Source: Anaerolineae bacterium (GTDB lineage Bacteria > Chloroflexota > Anaerolineae > UBA1429). From it: a stretch of 9,631 bases of DNA. The translations under genes were made by a program, and so were the position numbers. The notes beneath the pieces are model-generated. The model made no database searches and had not been told where the DNA came from. It saw only the letters and a program-made list of their open reading frames with translations. Positions 1 through 8,476 of the stretch are shown piece by piece. Every line of letters begins with the position of its first letter. The stretch's first letter is position 1. The stretch covers positions 1-9,631 of the forward strand of contig JAFGLK010000135.1 in NCBI GenBank assembly GCA_016928125.1. The letters are read 5' to 3'.

Positions 1-1863
1 CAGGTGCTCAGCGCTCATGTGTTGCCTAACGTCTGGCCCACCATGGTGAGCCTTGCGTTCCTCGAAATGGGTGCGGTCTTGATGATCCTGGGCGAATTGG
101 GCTTTCTGGGTGTGTTCATTGGAGGCGGTCTCGGGGCTGACGGCGAATATGGTCTGCCCGCGATCATCTACTATGATGTCCCCGAGTGGTCCGTGATGCT
201 GGCTAACTCCTGGCGCAGCTTTCGCAGTCATCCCTGGGCGACGCTCTACCCTGGCCTGGCCTTCTTCCTGGCCATCTTGGGTTTCCTCTTCCTGGGGGAG
301 GGTCTGCGTTGGCTCACCGAACGGCTGACGTTGACCTTCCGAGGGTTGTTCAACCGCTACACCATGGCCGCGCTGCTCGTAGCGACGCTGGGCACCCGTT
401 GGATGCTGCGCAGCACCAGCCTCTACAATTCCTTTGCACCAAGTGCCGAGGCCTTTAACGGTGCTAAGGCGCTGCAAGATGTTCGGACCCTGTCCGATGT
501 TTCCTTTGAGGGCAGACTGGCAGGCACAGAGGGGGCGGATCGAGCCGCTGAATGGATCGCCGAGCGTTTTGAGCAACTTGGCCTTCAGCCGGCCGGTGAC
601 AACCATGATGGATTCTATCAGAACTTGACCGAGAACTATCGCGTCTTCAGCGCCCCGCCCAGCCTCGTATTGCGCAGCCCCGACGGCGCCCAGATGCCGA
701 TCACCTATGGGAGCGACTTTGTCGAGCACATCGGCCGCTATGACATTGGCGGCGTCGGCGCCGGCGAAATCGTCATTGTGGCATCAGGTGCACAGTGGGT
801 ATGGGATGAGGTCGAGACGGCTCGCAAGTTCGGCATCAGCCGTGCAGAGCTGGAGCATGGAGAGCGCGTCATCCTGCAGGTTTGGCCCCAAGTGTTTAGA
901 GACGGTCAGCATCTGCCGCATGCCGGCTTGCTGACCATGGCTCAAGACAACCCGGTAGATGACGCCTCTGAGCCTGCGCCTGTGGGTGGCTACGCGCTAG
1001 AAGTTCACCGGTACGAGATGCCCGCCTGGGAGCCGCTTTCCGGCATTCCAGTGCCCCATGCGCTGGTCAGCCGGGAGCTGGTGGAGCGCCTGCTGCCCGA
1101 TGAGGCGCCCGCTCTCGAGGAGCTGGTGCAAATCAGCCGTGAGGGTGAGGAGGCCATCTACATCCCAACAGGTTGGCGCGCAGCGTTGGCTGTGCCCACG
1201 AAGCAGCAATCCAACGTACCCGTGCGGAACGTGATCGCCTTCTGGCCCGGGAAAGATATGATCATGGATAGCGATGCCGTGATCGTCACAGCCCACTATG
1301 ACGGACTGGGGCGCCACCCCGATGGGACGCTCTACCCCGGCGCCAACGACAACGCCAGTGGAATCGCCACGATGCTCGAGATGATTCGCACACTCAAGCA
1401 AGGCGACTACGCTCCCAAGCGGACGATCATCTTTGTGGCCTGGGTCGGGCGCGAGTTCCATGAGCCCGTCGACGTGGAGCGCTTCCTGGAAGCGCGCATC
1501 GGGTTCGCAGAAGCCTACAACGTGATCGCGGCCATCCAGATCGAGGGCGTGGGTGCCGGCACTGGTGAAAGCGCCGTGATCTGGCAATCCTCCAGCGAGC
1601 GCCTGCATGAGGTCGTCCGCCGATCCGCGCGCCAGGTGAGGACGCCCCTTGCCACTCATGCGATGGGCCTTCACGCCGATCCTGAAGTGTGGCCCGCTCC
1701 CAAGACAGAATCCCCTTCGGTCACGATCACCTGGGCCGGCAGCGATGCCCTGGCGCATAGGCCCGTTGACACGGTCGCCACGATCGACACGACAAAGCTG
1801 GATCACGTGGGGCACATGCTGGCCCTTTCCGTCATGGTGTTGGCCAGTGATCCAGGCTACTGA
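1..1863 (+). CDS. DppC-type ABC transporter permease fused to an M28 family metallopeptidase domain (5' partial)
   Basis: The reading frame is open from base 1, so the gene starts upstream; residue 1 here is the GTG at 4. Residues 1-110 match the C-terminal part of DppC/OppC peptide permeases: a HVLPNVWP stretch after the missing EAA loop, a GELGFLGV helix, an EWSVMLANSW loop and a YPGLAFFLAILGFLFLGEGL helix. An extra hydrophobic segment follows at about 119-135. From about 155 the protein is an M28 zinc peptidase: an N-terminal FEGRLAGTEGA region, a probable PA-like insert at about 210-400, and metal-ligand motifs AHYDG (H431), GANDNASG (D449), E484, E514 and AHRPVDT (H585). The general-base glutamate position holds R483 and a ligand aspartate is E514, so activity is uncertain. 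The extra membrane segment would place the peptidase outside the cytoplasm (inference). A role linking peptide trimming with uptake is plausible. Ends with TGA, overlapping the convergent RNase Z gene. Confidence 0.85.
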   Translation, partial: QVLSAHVLPNVWPTMVSLAFLEMGAVLMILGELGFLGVFIGGGLGADGEYGLPAIIYYDVPEWSVMLANSWRSFRSHPWATLYPGLAFFLAILGFLFLGEGLRWLTERLTLTFRGLFNRYTMAALLVATLGTRWMLRSTSLYNSFAPSAEAFNGAKALQDVRTLSDVSFEGRLAGTEGADRAAEWIAERFEQLGLQPAGDNHDGFYQNLTENYRVFSAPPSLVLRSPDGAQMPITYGSDFVEHIGRYDIGGVGAGEIVIVASGAQWVWDEVETARKFGISRAELEHGERVILQVWPQVFRDGQHLPHAGLLTMAQDNPVDDASEPAPVGGYALEVHRYEMPAWEPLSGIPVPHALVSRELVERLLPDEAPALEELVQISREGEEAIYIPTGWRAALAVPTKQQSNVPVRNVIAFWPGKDMIMDSDAVIVTAHYDGLGRHPDGTLYPGANDNASGIATMLEMIRTLKQGDYAPKRTIIFVAWVGREFHEPVDVERFLEARIGFAEAYNVIAAIQIEGVGAGTGESAVIWQSSSERLHEVVRRSARQVRTPLATHAMGLHADPEVWPAPKTESPSVTITWAGSDALAHRPVDTVATIDTTKLDHVGHMLALSVMVLASDPGY

Positions 1864-2819
1864 CCGGAGCCGATCGCGCTCTCTGCTCCTCCGATCTTGA
1901 GCGCAGAGCCTCTGACAATCCGATAGTGGTCCAGATCGCGCGGCACGTGGGTATGGGGCATGATCTCTTCCGCTTCCCTGGCAATCTGTCGATCGGAATA
2001 GCGGCGCGACAGGTGCACCAGAAAAAGATGCTTCACGTTGGCCGCTGCCGCCAGCTCTGCGGCCTGCGCTGCGGTGAGATGCCCAAACCGCAGGGCCATC
2101 TCCTCTTCGAATGAAGTGTAGGTCGCCTCGATGATCAAGGCGTCCGCATCTTGACAGACCTCCACCAAGTTATCCGTTCTGCCCGCATCTCCGACATGGA
2201 CAATCTTGGTGCCTTTGACCTCCTCACCTAGCACCTGCTCGGGATGGATGATGGTCCCATCCGGCAGCGAGATGGACTCCCCCGCCACCAACCTGCGACG
2301 TTCGGGGCCGCGCGGCACGCCCAGCGCCTCGGCCTTTTCCACCAGGAAAGGCCGCCTTCCCCGTTCCTCGAAAATGAACCCAAAGCAGCCCGGCCCTCGA
2401 TGGGATACAGGAAAGGCCGAGATGGTCATTGCATCGTTGCTCCAGATGATGCCCGGACGAATGGGCAGAAAATCGATGTTCATGTCCACCTCGTCGCTGC
2501 GCAGGACGACCTTCATGAGATCCTCAACTCTCTGAAGAGCCCAGCGCCCACCGTAGATGGAGACTGTATCGATGGCTTCCCAACGCGAAAAGGTCGATAC
2601 CAGGCCGCCCAGGCCGAGAATGTGATCCAGGTGACCATGGGTCAGCAGAACCTTGTCCAGCTTGCGGAAGCCGAACCCGCTTCTGAGCAACTGGCGCTGG
2701 GTCCCCTCGCCGCAATCGATGAGGAAGCGCTGATCGCGAAAGAGCACCAGGGTGGCGGATAGACCTCGATCCACCGAAGGCGCCGATGCCGAGGTGCCCA
2801 GAAACACAATTTCAAACAT
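1857..2819 (-). CDS. rnz: Ribonuclease Z (tRNA 3' endonuclease, metallo-beta-lactamase fold)
   Basis: RNase Z cuts the 3' trailer from tRNA precursors in the cytoplasm. The 320-residue product has the expected length. It shows an N-terminal EIVFLGTSASAPS strand, the RNase Z signature GEGTQRQLLRSG (37-48), the zinc motif THGHLDH (H61, H63, D65, H66), further ligands H140 (PVSH), D211 (HVGDAG) and H269 (LVHLSRRY), and the HLTAAQAAELA helix carrying H247. Ligand spacing agrees with the bacterial RNase Z family. A longer in-frame start exists at 2942, but the family begins right at MFEIVFLG, and an AAAGG stretch lies just upstream of this ATG, so 2819 is preferred. The stop lies inside the end of the convergent permease-peptidase gene. 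No clear promoter was seen upstream. Generic MBL hydrolase is the alternative, but the signature favours rnz. Confidence 0.93.
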   Translation of the reverse strand: MFEIVFLGTSASAPSVDRGLSATLVLFRDQRFLIDCGEGTQRQLLRSGFGFRKLDKVLLTHGHLDHILGLGGLVSTFSRWEAIDTVSIYGGRWALQRVEDLMKVVLRSDEVDMNIDFLPIRPGIIWSNDAMTISAFPVSHRGPGCFGFIFEERGRRPFLVEKAEALGVPRGPERRRLVAGESISLPDGTIIHPEQVLGEEVKGTKIVHVGDAGRTDNLVEVCQDADALIIEATYTSFEEEMALRFGHLTAAQAAELAAAANVKHLFLVHLSRRYSDRQIAREAEEIMPHTHVPRDLDHYRIVRGSALKIGGAESAIGSGQ

Positions 2820-3021
2820 CACCGAACCTTTCGTGCATCGTCTGCGAAACGCCGAGTTCTCCTGGGGAGAGCTCGTCAGGAAGTTGCGGCCCAGCTCCTG
2901 ACACCCTTGTCCGAATAGGATCGCTCCTGTGTGGGATATCATGCCGAAAAGATGAGGCCCGGCCCCACGACCATCCTCGATCGTCGCGACGGGCCCGAGT
3001 CGCTACTGCCCCTGTAAGCAT

Positions 3022-3051
3022 CTGAGGAGATGGCCGCGGCCATCTCCTCAG
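3022..3051. repeat. Perfect 30-bp palindrome, possible terminator or operator
   Basis: The half-site CTGAGGAGATGGCCG is followed at once by its exact reverse complement, giving 15 paired bases per side with no spacer. It lies between the end of the GNAT gene and the start of rnz, both on the minus strand. As RNA it would form a very stable hairpin of about 13 bp once a small loop is allowed. No T-run follows on either strand, so it is not a textbook intrinsic terminator. It could be a transcription end or pause, an mRNA-stabilising hairpin, a dimer-binding operator for rnz, or a dispersed palindromic repeat. Confidence 0.85.
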
Positions 3052-3082
3052 TACGAGGTCATCGGCGTGCGCGCGTGTAGGC

Positions 3083-3106
3083 ACGGCTCTCAGACCGGAG
3101 CCCCGT
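3083..3106 (-). terminator. Weak stem-loop just after the GNAT stop codon
   Basis: On the minus strand GGCTC and GAGCC can pair around an 8-base loop, and flanking ACG/CGT can extend the stem past a 2-base bulge. It starts directly after the GNAT TAG at 3107-3109. There is no following T-run, so termination activity is uncertain; together with the stronger palindrome 30 bp further on it may mark the end of the minus-strand operon. Confidence 0.35.
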
Positions 3107-3553
3107 CTATTCCTGAAGCTCCTTGCCCATGGGCAGAAATTCGCCCATCTCGGCATACCCGAGATGCCTGTAGAGTTGACGAGCCGCCTGGTTGCTCTCG
3201 CGCACCAGCAGGTTCACCTTGAGACATCCTCTGGCCCTGAGGGCCTCTTCCACCTGGCACACAAGAGCCGTGGCCACGCCCCAATTTCGAAAGGCCTCAG
3301 CCACTGTGAGGTGGTGCAGCCAGCCCCGTCGGCCATCCCAGGCGCCCATGATCACGCCCACCACCTGGCCGTCGATCTCGGCCACAAGGAAGAGCTCGGG
3401 GTCACGGGTGAGTTTCTTGGCGATCTCCTCACGCGAATCCGAAGGTCTCAGCGTGACGCCCCCGCCAGCATGGCGCCAGAGATCAAAGACGGCCTCATAG
3501 TCAGACATCTCAAAGGGGCGAATTCGCCACAGAGATGGGATCTGCTCCCTCAT
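3107..3553 (-). CDS. GNAT family N-acetyltransferase
   Basis: This 148-residue protein is a single GNAT domain, which moves an acetyl group from acetyl-CoA to an amine; the substrate cannot be read from sequence. It begins WRIRPFEMSDYEAVFDLW, the usual alpha-1 region. The strand LFLVAEIDGQVVGVIMG (54-70) leads into the acetyl-CoA motif HHLTVAEAFRNWGVATAL (80-97), where R89-N-W-G92-V-A94 fits Q/RxxGxG/A. Motif B, NQAARQLYRHLGY (121-133), is present. It resembles small YpeA-like acetyltransferases. The ATG shares an ATGA with the stop of the upstream PHP-AlbA_2 gene, so translation is probably coupled. Two inverted repeats follow the stop. Confidence 0.88.
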   Translation of the reverse strand: MREQIPSLWRIRPFEMSDYEAVFDLWRHAGGGVTLRPSDSREEIAKKLTRDPELFLVAEIDGQVVGVIMGAWDGRRGWLHHLTVAEAFRNWGVATALVCQVEEALRARGCLKVNLLVRESNQAARQLYRHLGYAEMGEFLPMGKELQE

Positions 3554-5304
3554 GCCTCATCCACGCCCACCACACTGCGCCACGGCCCATGGATGCCATC
3601 ATCGCTCACGCCATAGTAAATGTGAATGCCCTTGTCCCGATCCTTCTGAACCAGATCATAATGGGGGCGCCCTGAACGCAGGTATTTGTGCCACAGCCCC
3701 AAATTATCCTTCCAGGTGACCTTGTTCTCGGCAAAGGTGCCCTTTTCCTTGAGCGCGATGGCATAGCGCCACAGCCTGCGCGCCGATGAGCGGGTCACAT
3801 TGTGCACCTCGCCACCATCCCGCAGATCGCGCATGGTATGGTAGAGCACGCCTTCTCGCTCCTCTGAGTCGACAATCTCTACGCCAGTGCGAGGTGGGGC
3901 TACCCTGCCGTCCTGAACAGGGGGAGCCGCTGCGCTCTGCGCTACGGGTGCGGGCTGCTCCTGCTTCTTGGGGGGCTGCTTTTCCTGAGGGGCAGGGCGA
4001 GCTGGTGCAGGGGCTTGCGCCTTGCGGCCTGGCTCCTCCAGGGTGCGCTCGATGAGCGCCACGATCTCATCTCGCATGGCCAGGTTCGTCTCGGTTTCCT
4101 GGCGGATGTAGATCTTGCTCCCCTCCAGAACGTAGGGGCGGTCCTCGCCCTTGGGCACGACCACGCGGATGATATCCTTGCCCTGGCTGTTGACCACGCT
4201 GAGTTCCGGCGTGAGCGGCGGCGTTACCAAGTGGTCGATCTCACCCTTGAGTTCGGCCATGGCGGCCTGCGGGTCGGGCACGCCTTTGGGAGCAACCTTG
4301 GTGTTGGGGCTGATGCCGATATAGATGGTGCCGCCATTGCCGTTCGCGTAAGCGACTACATCCCGCAAGATGGCGTGCAATCGCCCGCCCTGGCGCGTCA
4401 TGCTCTCATGGAAACTCTGCACGATCGTGGGCCCCTCGTTGCGCGCAGCCAACACGTGATCAAAGGGCTCCTCAGCAGCGCGGCGAGAAGGACGTGTGCG
4501 TGCGAAATCCTTCCCGAGAAAGACCTCCTTAAGCCCCGAGAAGCTTACCTCGGGCAACAGGATCTCGGTGGTGCGCTCGCCTACGCCCAGATTCTTGCCT
4601 CGACCCGAGATGCGATGGGCATCGGAGCCCTGGATGCAATGCATGCGCCGGGGATACTCCGGTCGAGAGCCGTTGAAGAAGGAAGCGGTAGAGCGCCTCC
4701 TACGACTCTCCAGATCGGTCACCTCAAGGGCATGCAGATGTGGATCCTGGGTATAGGCGATGCGCGTCTGCCCGCCGAACCCAAAGCCGAACATCGCGAC
4801 ACCGTGGCTCGAGTTGGCATGGGCGGCGATCACCAAGGCTCCGGCGTCGGCCATGATGCGGTAGGCTGTGAGCACGTCGCTGGTGGCGCCCACCTCAGTA
4901 TCCCCCTCATCCAGCGAATCAAACGGGACATTGAGGCTGAGCAGCACATGCTCGAGGCTGCGGATGGGTGTCTTCTCGTCGAAAATGGCCAGGATATGGA
5001 AGCCAAAAGTGGCGGTTAGCTCCATACCTGGCAAGACCAGGATCTTGTCCAACAGCCTGCGATATTCCTCGAGTCGCTTCTTCTCCTCCGGCCGCAACCG
5101 CCCTGCGGCCTCCCAGCGCTCCAGATCCGAGATCTCTTGATGCATCGCGGCATAGCCTGCGACGGTATTGTGATCCGTAAAAGCGATGATGTCGAGGCTC
5201 TCTGCCTCAGCTTTCTTAAGTATATCTAGATATGTGATCCCTTGTTCCTGATAGTCCTTCGATGCTGGCGTATGGAGATGTAGGTCAACCTTGCGCCATT
5301 GCAT
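3550..5304 (-). CDS. PHP domain - AlbA_2 (Schlafen-type) multidomain protein
   Basis: The product is 584 residues from the chosen ATG. Residues 1-275 are a PHP metal-dependent phosphoesterase domain: [10 protein letters not shown] (H9, H11), FTDHNT (D44, H45), PGMELTA (E95), AAHANSSHG (H162) and QGSDAH (D228, H230), so the metal site looks complete. Residues about 290-422 resemble AlbA_2, with the typical [17 protein letters not shown] core (316-332). A Pro/Gln/Lys/Ala-rich linker spans about 424-471. The last ~113 residues form a basic, tryptophan-rich region ([18 protein letters not shown], then RRLWRYAI) that I do not recognise as a named family. PHP domains usually cleave phosphoesters or nucleotides and AlbA_2 domains often bind nucleic acid, so a nucleic-acid-related role is inferred. 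Start 5304 is preferred over 5352 because PHP proteins start right at this DLHLHT strand. It overlaps the end of lon by 20 bp; its stop overlaps the GNAT start. Confidence 0.87.
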   Translation of the reverse strand: MQWRKVDLHLHTPASKDYQEQGITYLDILKKAEAESLDIIAFTDHNTVAGYAAMHQEISDLERWEAAGRLRPEEKKRLEEYRRLLDKILVLPGMELTATFGFHILAIFDEKTPIRSLEHVLLSLNVPFDSLDEGDTEVGATSDVLTAYRIMADAGALVIAAHANSSHGVAMFGFGFGGQTRIAYTQDPHLHALEVTDLESRRRRSTASFFNGSRPEYPRRMHCIQGSDAHRISGRGKNLGVGERTTEILLPEVSFSGLKEVFLGKDFARTRPSRRAAEEPFDHVLAARNEGPTIVQSFHESMTRQGGRLHAILRDVVAYANGNGGTIYIGISPNTKVAPKGVPDPQAAMAELKGEIDHLVTPPLTPELSVVNSQGKDIIRVVVPKGEDRPYVLEGSKIYIRQETETNLAMRDEIVALIERTLEEPGRKAQAPAPARPAPQEKQPPKKQEQPAPVAQSAAAPPVQDGRVAPPRTGVEIVDSEEREGVLYHTMRDLRDGGEVHNVTRSSARRLWRYAIALKEKGTFAENKVTWKDNLGLWHKYLRSGRPHYDLVQKDRDKGIHIYYGVSDDGIHGPWRSVVGVDEA

Positions 5305-7801
5305 CCTCTCCGAACCCCTCTGGTCCGGTCTTGTTCTTCCTCTTCTTGACACGTTTATCCCTCTGTAAGTCTTCGAATGCTACCTCGAAGACCTGCTCCA
5401 CGCGGTCCACGAGAATGATGTTCATTTCCTCTTGGATCTCGGAGGGCAATTCCTCGAGATCCTTTTCGTTCCTGCGCGGCAAACACACCGTATCAAGGCC
5501 TGCACGATGGGCTGCCAGCAACTTCTCTTTGATGCCCCCGACGGGCAGAACCTGTCCGCGCAGGGTAATCTCCCCAGTCATCCCCAAATGGCCATTGACG
5601 GGCTCATTCCTCATCAGGGAAGCCAGGGTCGTGGCCATAGTCACGCCTGCCGATGGCCCGTCTTTGGGGATAGCCCCTGCGGGGATATGCAGATGAATAT
5701 CTGTCTGCTCAAAGGCCGTCTCGTCAATGCCCAGGGTCTCGGCCTTGGATCGCACATAGCTTAGCGCCGCCTGCGCTGACTCACGCATCACCTCGCCAAG
5801 CTGCCCGGTGAGCATGAACCGGTTATCGCCCTTCATTTTGGTCGCTTCGATGAACAGAATGTCACCGCCGGTGGGCGTCCAGGCCAGCCCGGTCGCTACG
5901 CCAGGAACCGCGGTACGTGTAGCGACCTCTTGGTAGAACAGAGGCTTGCGTAGGTAGCTGGGTATCGATTCGGCTTTGATGAGCACCCGTTCCTCGGAGC
6001 CCGAGGCGATTCTGGTGGCCACTTTGCGGCAGATGGCGCCAATTTGGCGCTCAAGCTCGCGCACCCCCGCCTCGCGCGTATAGGCTCTAATGATCTGCCG
6101 TAGCGCTGGCTCCTCAAAGGCGATCTCCTCAGGCCGCAATCCGTTCTCGCGAATCTGTCGGGCTATCAAGTAGCCCTGAGCGATCTTCAGTTTCTCCTCT
6201 TCGGTGTATCCTGACAGATGGAGTATCTCCATCCGATCTCGCAATGGAGCCGGGATCGTGTCCAGCACATTGGCCGTCGTGATGAACATCACCCGTGAGA
6301 GATCGAATGGCACACCCAGATAGTGATCGCGAAACTCTCGATTCTGCTCAGGATCCAGAACTTCGAGGAGCGCCGATGAGGGATCTCCGCGAAAGTCTGC
6401 ACCGATCTTGTCGACCTCATCCAGCATGAACACCGGATTTCGAGAGCCTGCCCGACGAATGGCCTGAATAATGCGTCCCGGCATGGCGCCGATGTAGGTG
6501 CGCCGATGCCCACGGATCTCGGCTTCGTCGTGTACGCCGCCCACAGACTGGCGGATAAACTCGCGCCCCATGGCGCGGGCTACCGATTGTCCCAGCGACG
6601 TCTTGCCAACTCCCGGAGGGCCGACAAAGCATAGGATAGCCCCCTCCCGTTCGCGTCTGATGCGATCCTTGTGTTCACCTCCTTCCTCGTGTAATTCGGC
6701 CCGCTCCTGGCGTAGCTTGCGTACGGCCAGGTATTCGAGGATGCGCTCCTTGACGCGCTCGAGGTCATAATGATCTTCGTCGAGCACGCGCCGCGCCTCT
6801 CTCACATCCAGCTTGTCCTCGCTCGTCACCTGCCAAGGAAGCGAGAGCAGCCAGTCCAGATAGGTACGAATGACCCCATATTCGGCCGCAGCCGTGGGCA
6901 GCGCAGCCAAACGGTCGAGCTCGCGCACGGCCTCGGCCTCGGCCTCTGCAGGCATGCCTGCAGCCTCCACTCGAGCTCGCAGGCGACGGACCTCCGCGGC
7001 TTGTTCGTTCTCCTCGCCCAGCTCCTGCTGAATTACCTTGAGTTGCTCACGCAGAAAGTACTCGCGCTGCACCTTCTCAATGCCCGATTGTGCGTCCGTT
7101 TGGATCTTTTTGCCCAATTCGAGCACGTCGACCTCACGGGTGAGGACATCGAGCAAGCGGCGCAGCTTGTCGCTCACCAGGTCAAACTCGAGAATCTCCT
7201 GACGCACGGCCATGCTCATGCGGATACTGGTCGCCACTGTATAGGCCAACTGCCGCGGGTCAGTTGTCTCGGTGATACTGGAGACCACCTCTTCAGGAAT
7301 ATAGGCCGCCACGTCGGCCAGGCGCTCAAACAAACCGCCAATGCTGCGCATCAGCGCCTCCGTCTCGACGCCTTCCTGAATCTGGTCTGGGGCGATCTCG
7401 ACACGTGCGCGCATGTAGGGCTCGCTCTGGGTGAACTCGACGATTCGGATGCGTTCCAATCCTTGCACAATCAGATGCAGATCGCCATCTGATGCGCGAG
7501 CCAGCCGATGCACGATGGCCAACGTGCCCATCGCCTGCACATCATCCGGACCAGCATCCTCGATCTCTGGATCTCTCAGAGCCGAGAGAGCCACCAGCCG
7601 GTCGCCAGCGACTGCCTCGTCGATCAAACGAATCGATTTCTGCGTCTGAACCAAGAGAGGAACCACCGTGAGGGGAAAGATCACCGTGTTCTTGAGGGGC
7701 AACACAGGCAATTGTTCAGGAACCGCTGGCTCGTCCTCGCCTGCGTGATGAGGAGCGTTGGCTCCACCTGTTTTTTTGCGTAACAACGCGGACATACCCA
7801 T
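5285..7801 (-). CDS. lon: ATP-dependent serine protease Lon (LonA type)
   Basis: Lon degrades misfolded and selected regulatory proteins in the cytoplasm as a hexamer. The 838-residue protein has the full LonA layout: an N-terminal substrate-binding domain starting at [13 protein letters not shown] (31-43), a helical middle region, and an AAA+ module with Walker A GPPGVGKT (394-401, K400) and Walker [10 protein letters not shown] (D461, E462). The protease domain has catalytic S717 in DGPSAG and K760 in GGIKEK. These four positions sit at a constant offset from the E. coli protein, so the core has no net insertion or deletion. The tail is lysine/arginine-rich. An alternative ATG lies two codons in. 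A GAGATAG sequence directly before the ATG is a weak ribosome site. It follows hsp20 by 61 bp with no clear promoter, so it is probably cotranscribed. Its end overlaps the PHP-AlbA_2 gene. Confidence 0.97.
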   Translation of the reverse strand: MGMSALLRKKTGGANAPHHAGEDEPAVPEQLPVLPLKNTVIFPLTVVPLLVQTQKSIRLIDEAVAGDRLVALSALRDPEIEDAGPDDVQAMGTLAIVHRLARASDGDLHLIVQGLERIRIVEFTQSEPYMRARVEIAPDQIQEGVETEALMRSIGGLFERLADVAAYIPEEVVSSITETTDPRQLAYTVATSIRMSMAVRQEILEFDLVSDKLRRLLDVLTREVDVLELGKKIQTDAQSGIEKVQREYFLREQLKVIQQELGEENEQAAEVRRLRARVEAAGMPAEAEAEAVRELDRLAALPTAAAEYGVIRTYLDWLLSLPWQVTSEDKLDVREARRVLDEDHYDLERVKERILEYLAVRKLRQERAELHEEGGEHKDRIRREREGAILCFVGPPGVGKTSLGQSVARAMGREFIRQSVGGVHDEAEIRGHRRTYIGAMPGRIIQAIRRAGSRNPVFMLDEVDKIGADFRGDPSSALLEVLDPEQNREFRDHYLGVPFDLSRVMFITTANVLDTIPAPLRDRMEILHLSGYTEEEKLKIAQGYLIARQIRENGLRPEEIAFEEPALRQIIRAYTREAGVRELERQIGAICRKVATRIASGSEERVLIKAESIPSYLRKPLFYQEVATRTAVPGVATGLAWTPTGGDILFIEATKMKGDNRFMLTGQLGEVMRESAQAALSYVRSKAETLGIDETAFEQTDIHLHIPAGAIPKDGPSAGVTMATTLASLMRNEPVNGHLGMTGEITLRGQVLPVGGIKEKLLAAHRAGLDTVCLPRRNEKDLEELPSEIQEEMNIILVDRVEQVFEVAFEDLQRDKRVKKRKNKTGPEGFGEDAMAQG

Positions 7802-7862
7802 CTATCTCTATCATTTTGCGCCCGGTAGCATGGCGCTCACACCTGATCGTCTCCGCAACGTA

Positions 7863-8372
7863 CTATGGCTGACCTTCGACAGCCTCAGGTTGGCCTGGAC
7901 GGCTCTGGTCCGTCCGTACCTGAACCCGCACGCGATGTTCCTTGGCTCTAGGGAGCCGTACGAAGAGAAAGCCATTCTCGTACGTCGCGCTGATCCCCTC
8001 TTCATCCAGAGGCAGATTCAGCTGCACCTCTGCCCGAAACTCGCCATAGTTGATCTCCATGTTCTGGTATACGCGCCTGCCTTCCAGATGACGCCTCTGG
8101 CCGGCGATCAGCAGACGTTGGTCGACCAGGGAGATCTCGAAATCCTCATCGCGCATGCCGGCGATCTCGACCTGGATGACGATATCGCCCCCGATCTCAA
8201 AGACATCCGTCGGGGGACGCCACACCCGGTGCACGCGTCCTGTATACAGATCGTCTCGAGTCAAGGGGCGCATCCAACGCCAGGAGGGCGGGCAGTATGC
8301 GCTCTCTTCGGGATCAAGCTTCCGCTCGCGCTCGGTCACGGTCATCGCTCCTCTGCCGACGGGCGAATACAC
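7863..8372 (-). CDS. Hsp20 / alpha-crystallin family small heat shock protein
   Basis: Small heat shock proteins are ATP-independent holdases that keep unfolding proteins soluble. Within 169 residues the alpha-crystallin domain runs about 52-145: WRPPTDVFE, then VEIAGMRDEDFEISL, YGEFRAEVQLNLPL and the family hallmark ATYENGFLFVRLPR. A VRV near 148-150 can serve as the C-terminal IXI anchor. The N-terminal arm of about 50 residues is rich in charged and aromatic residues, as usual. The start is uncertain: GTG at 8372 lies 4 nt after an AGGAG, while ATG at 8345 has AGAGGAG just before it and would give 160 residues. If transcription starts 6-7 nt after the better -10 box, the first AGGAG is not in the mRNA and 8345 is favoured. 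It lies 61 bp ahead of lon, forming a proteostasis unit. Confidence 0.93.
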   Translation of the reverse strand: MYSPVGRGAMTVTERERKLDPEESAYCPPSWRWMRPLTRDDLYTGRVHRVWRPPTDVFEIGGDIVIQVEIAGMRDEDFEISLVDQRLLIAGQRRHLEGRRVYQNMEINYGEFRAEVQLNLPLDEEGISATYENGFLFVRLPRAKEHRVRVQVRTDQSRPGQPEAVEGQP

Positions 8373-8381
8373 ATTTCTCCT

Positions 8382-8410
8382 ATTTTACCATATTTAAGCA
8401 ACTCTCTCAA
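8382..8410 (-). promoter_or_regulatory. Sigma70-type promoter for hsp20 (and probably lon and onward)
   Basis: On the minus strand TTGAGA (8405-8410) and TAAAAT (8382-8387) are separated by 17 bp in an AT-rich stretch directly before hsp20. A second overlapping pair, TTGTGA (8416-8421) and TTAAAT (8392-8397) with an 18-bp spacer, is also possible. The first would start transcription almost at the GTG/ATG codons. No CIRCE-like operator was seen. Confidence 0.55.
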
Positions 8411-8476
8411 ACAAGTCACAATTCCTCAGAATGGTTGCCCACCACACGCCCTTTGCGAACTGGCGATCCTGCGACC

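Noticed and set aside
997..1815. 272-codon minus-strand open frame opposite the peptidase domain
   Set aside because: It lies antisense to a frame with clear M28 motifs, and its own translation is His/Gly/Arg-rich without recognisable domains; a shadow of GC-rich codons.
2820..2942. N-terminal extension of RNase Z from an ATG at 2942
   Set aside because: RNase Z proteins begin at the first strand (EIVFLGT), the extension has no family-like sequence, and ATG 2819 has its own ribosome site.
4015..5019. 334-codon plus-strand open frame opposite the PHP-AlbA_2 gene
   Set aside because: The opposite strand carries complete PHP and AlbA_2 motifs; this frame shows no domain or ribosome site.
6946..6963. 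Perfect 18-bp palindrome CTGCAGGCATGCCTGCAG inside lon
   Set aside because: It lies in a GC-rich coding stretch next to a run of Ala-Glu codons (GGCCTC repeats) and the reading frame is intact, so it is most simply a by-product of the coding sequence.
6770..7492. 240-codon plus-strand open frame opposite lon
   Set aside because: It is antisense to the well-supported Lon N-terminal and middle regions, with Leu/His-rich composition typical of an antisense shadow.
7802..7862. Separate promoter or terminator between hsp20 and lon
   Set aside because: Only a 5-bp GCGCC/GGCGC stem without a T-run and no convincing -35/-10 pair were found, so cotranscription is the simpler reading.
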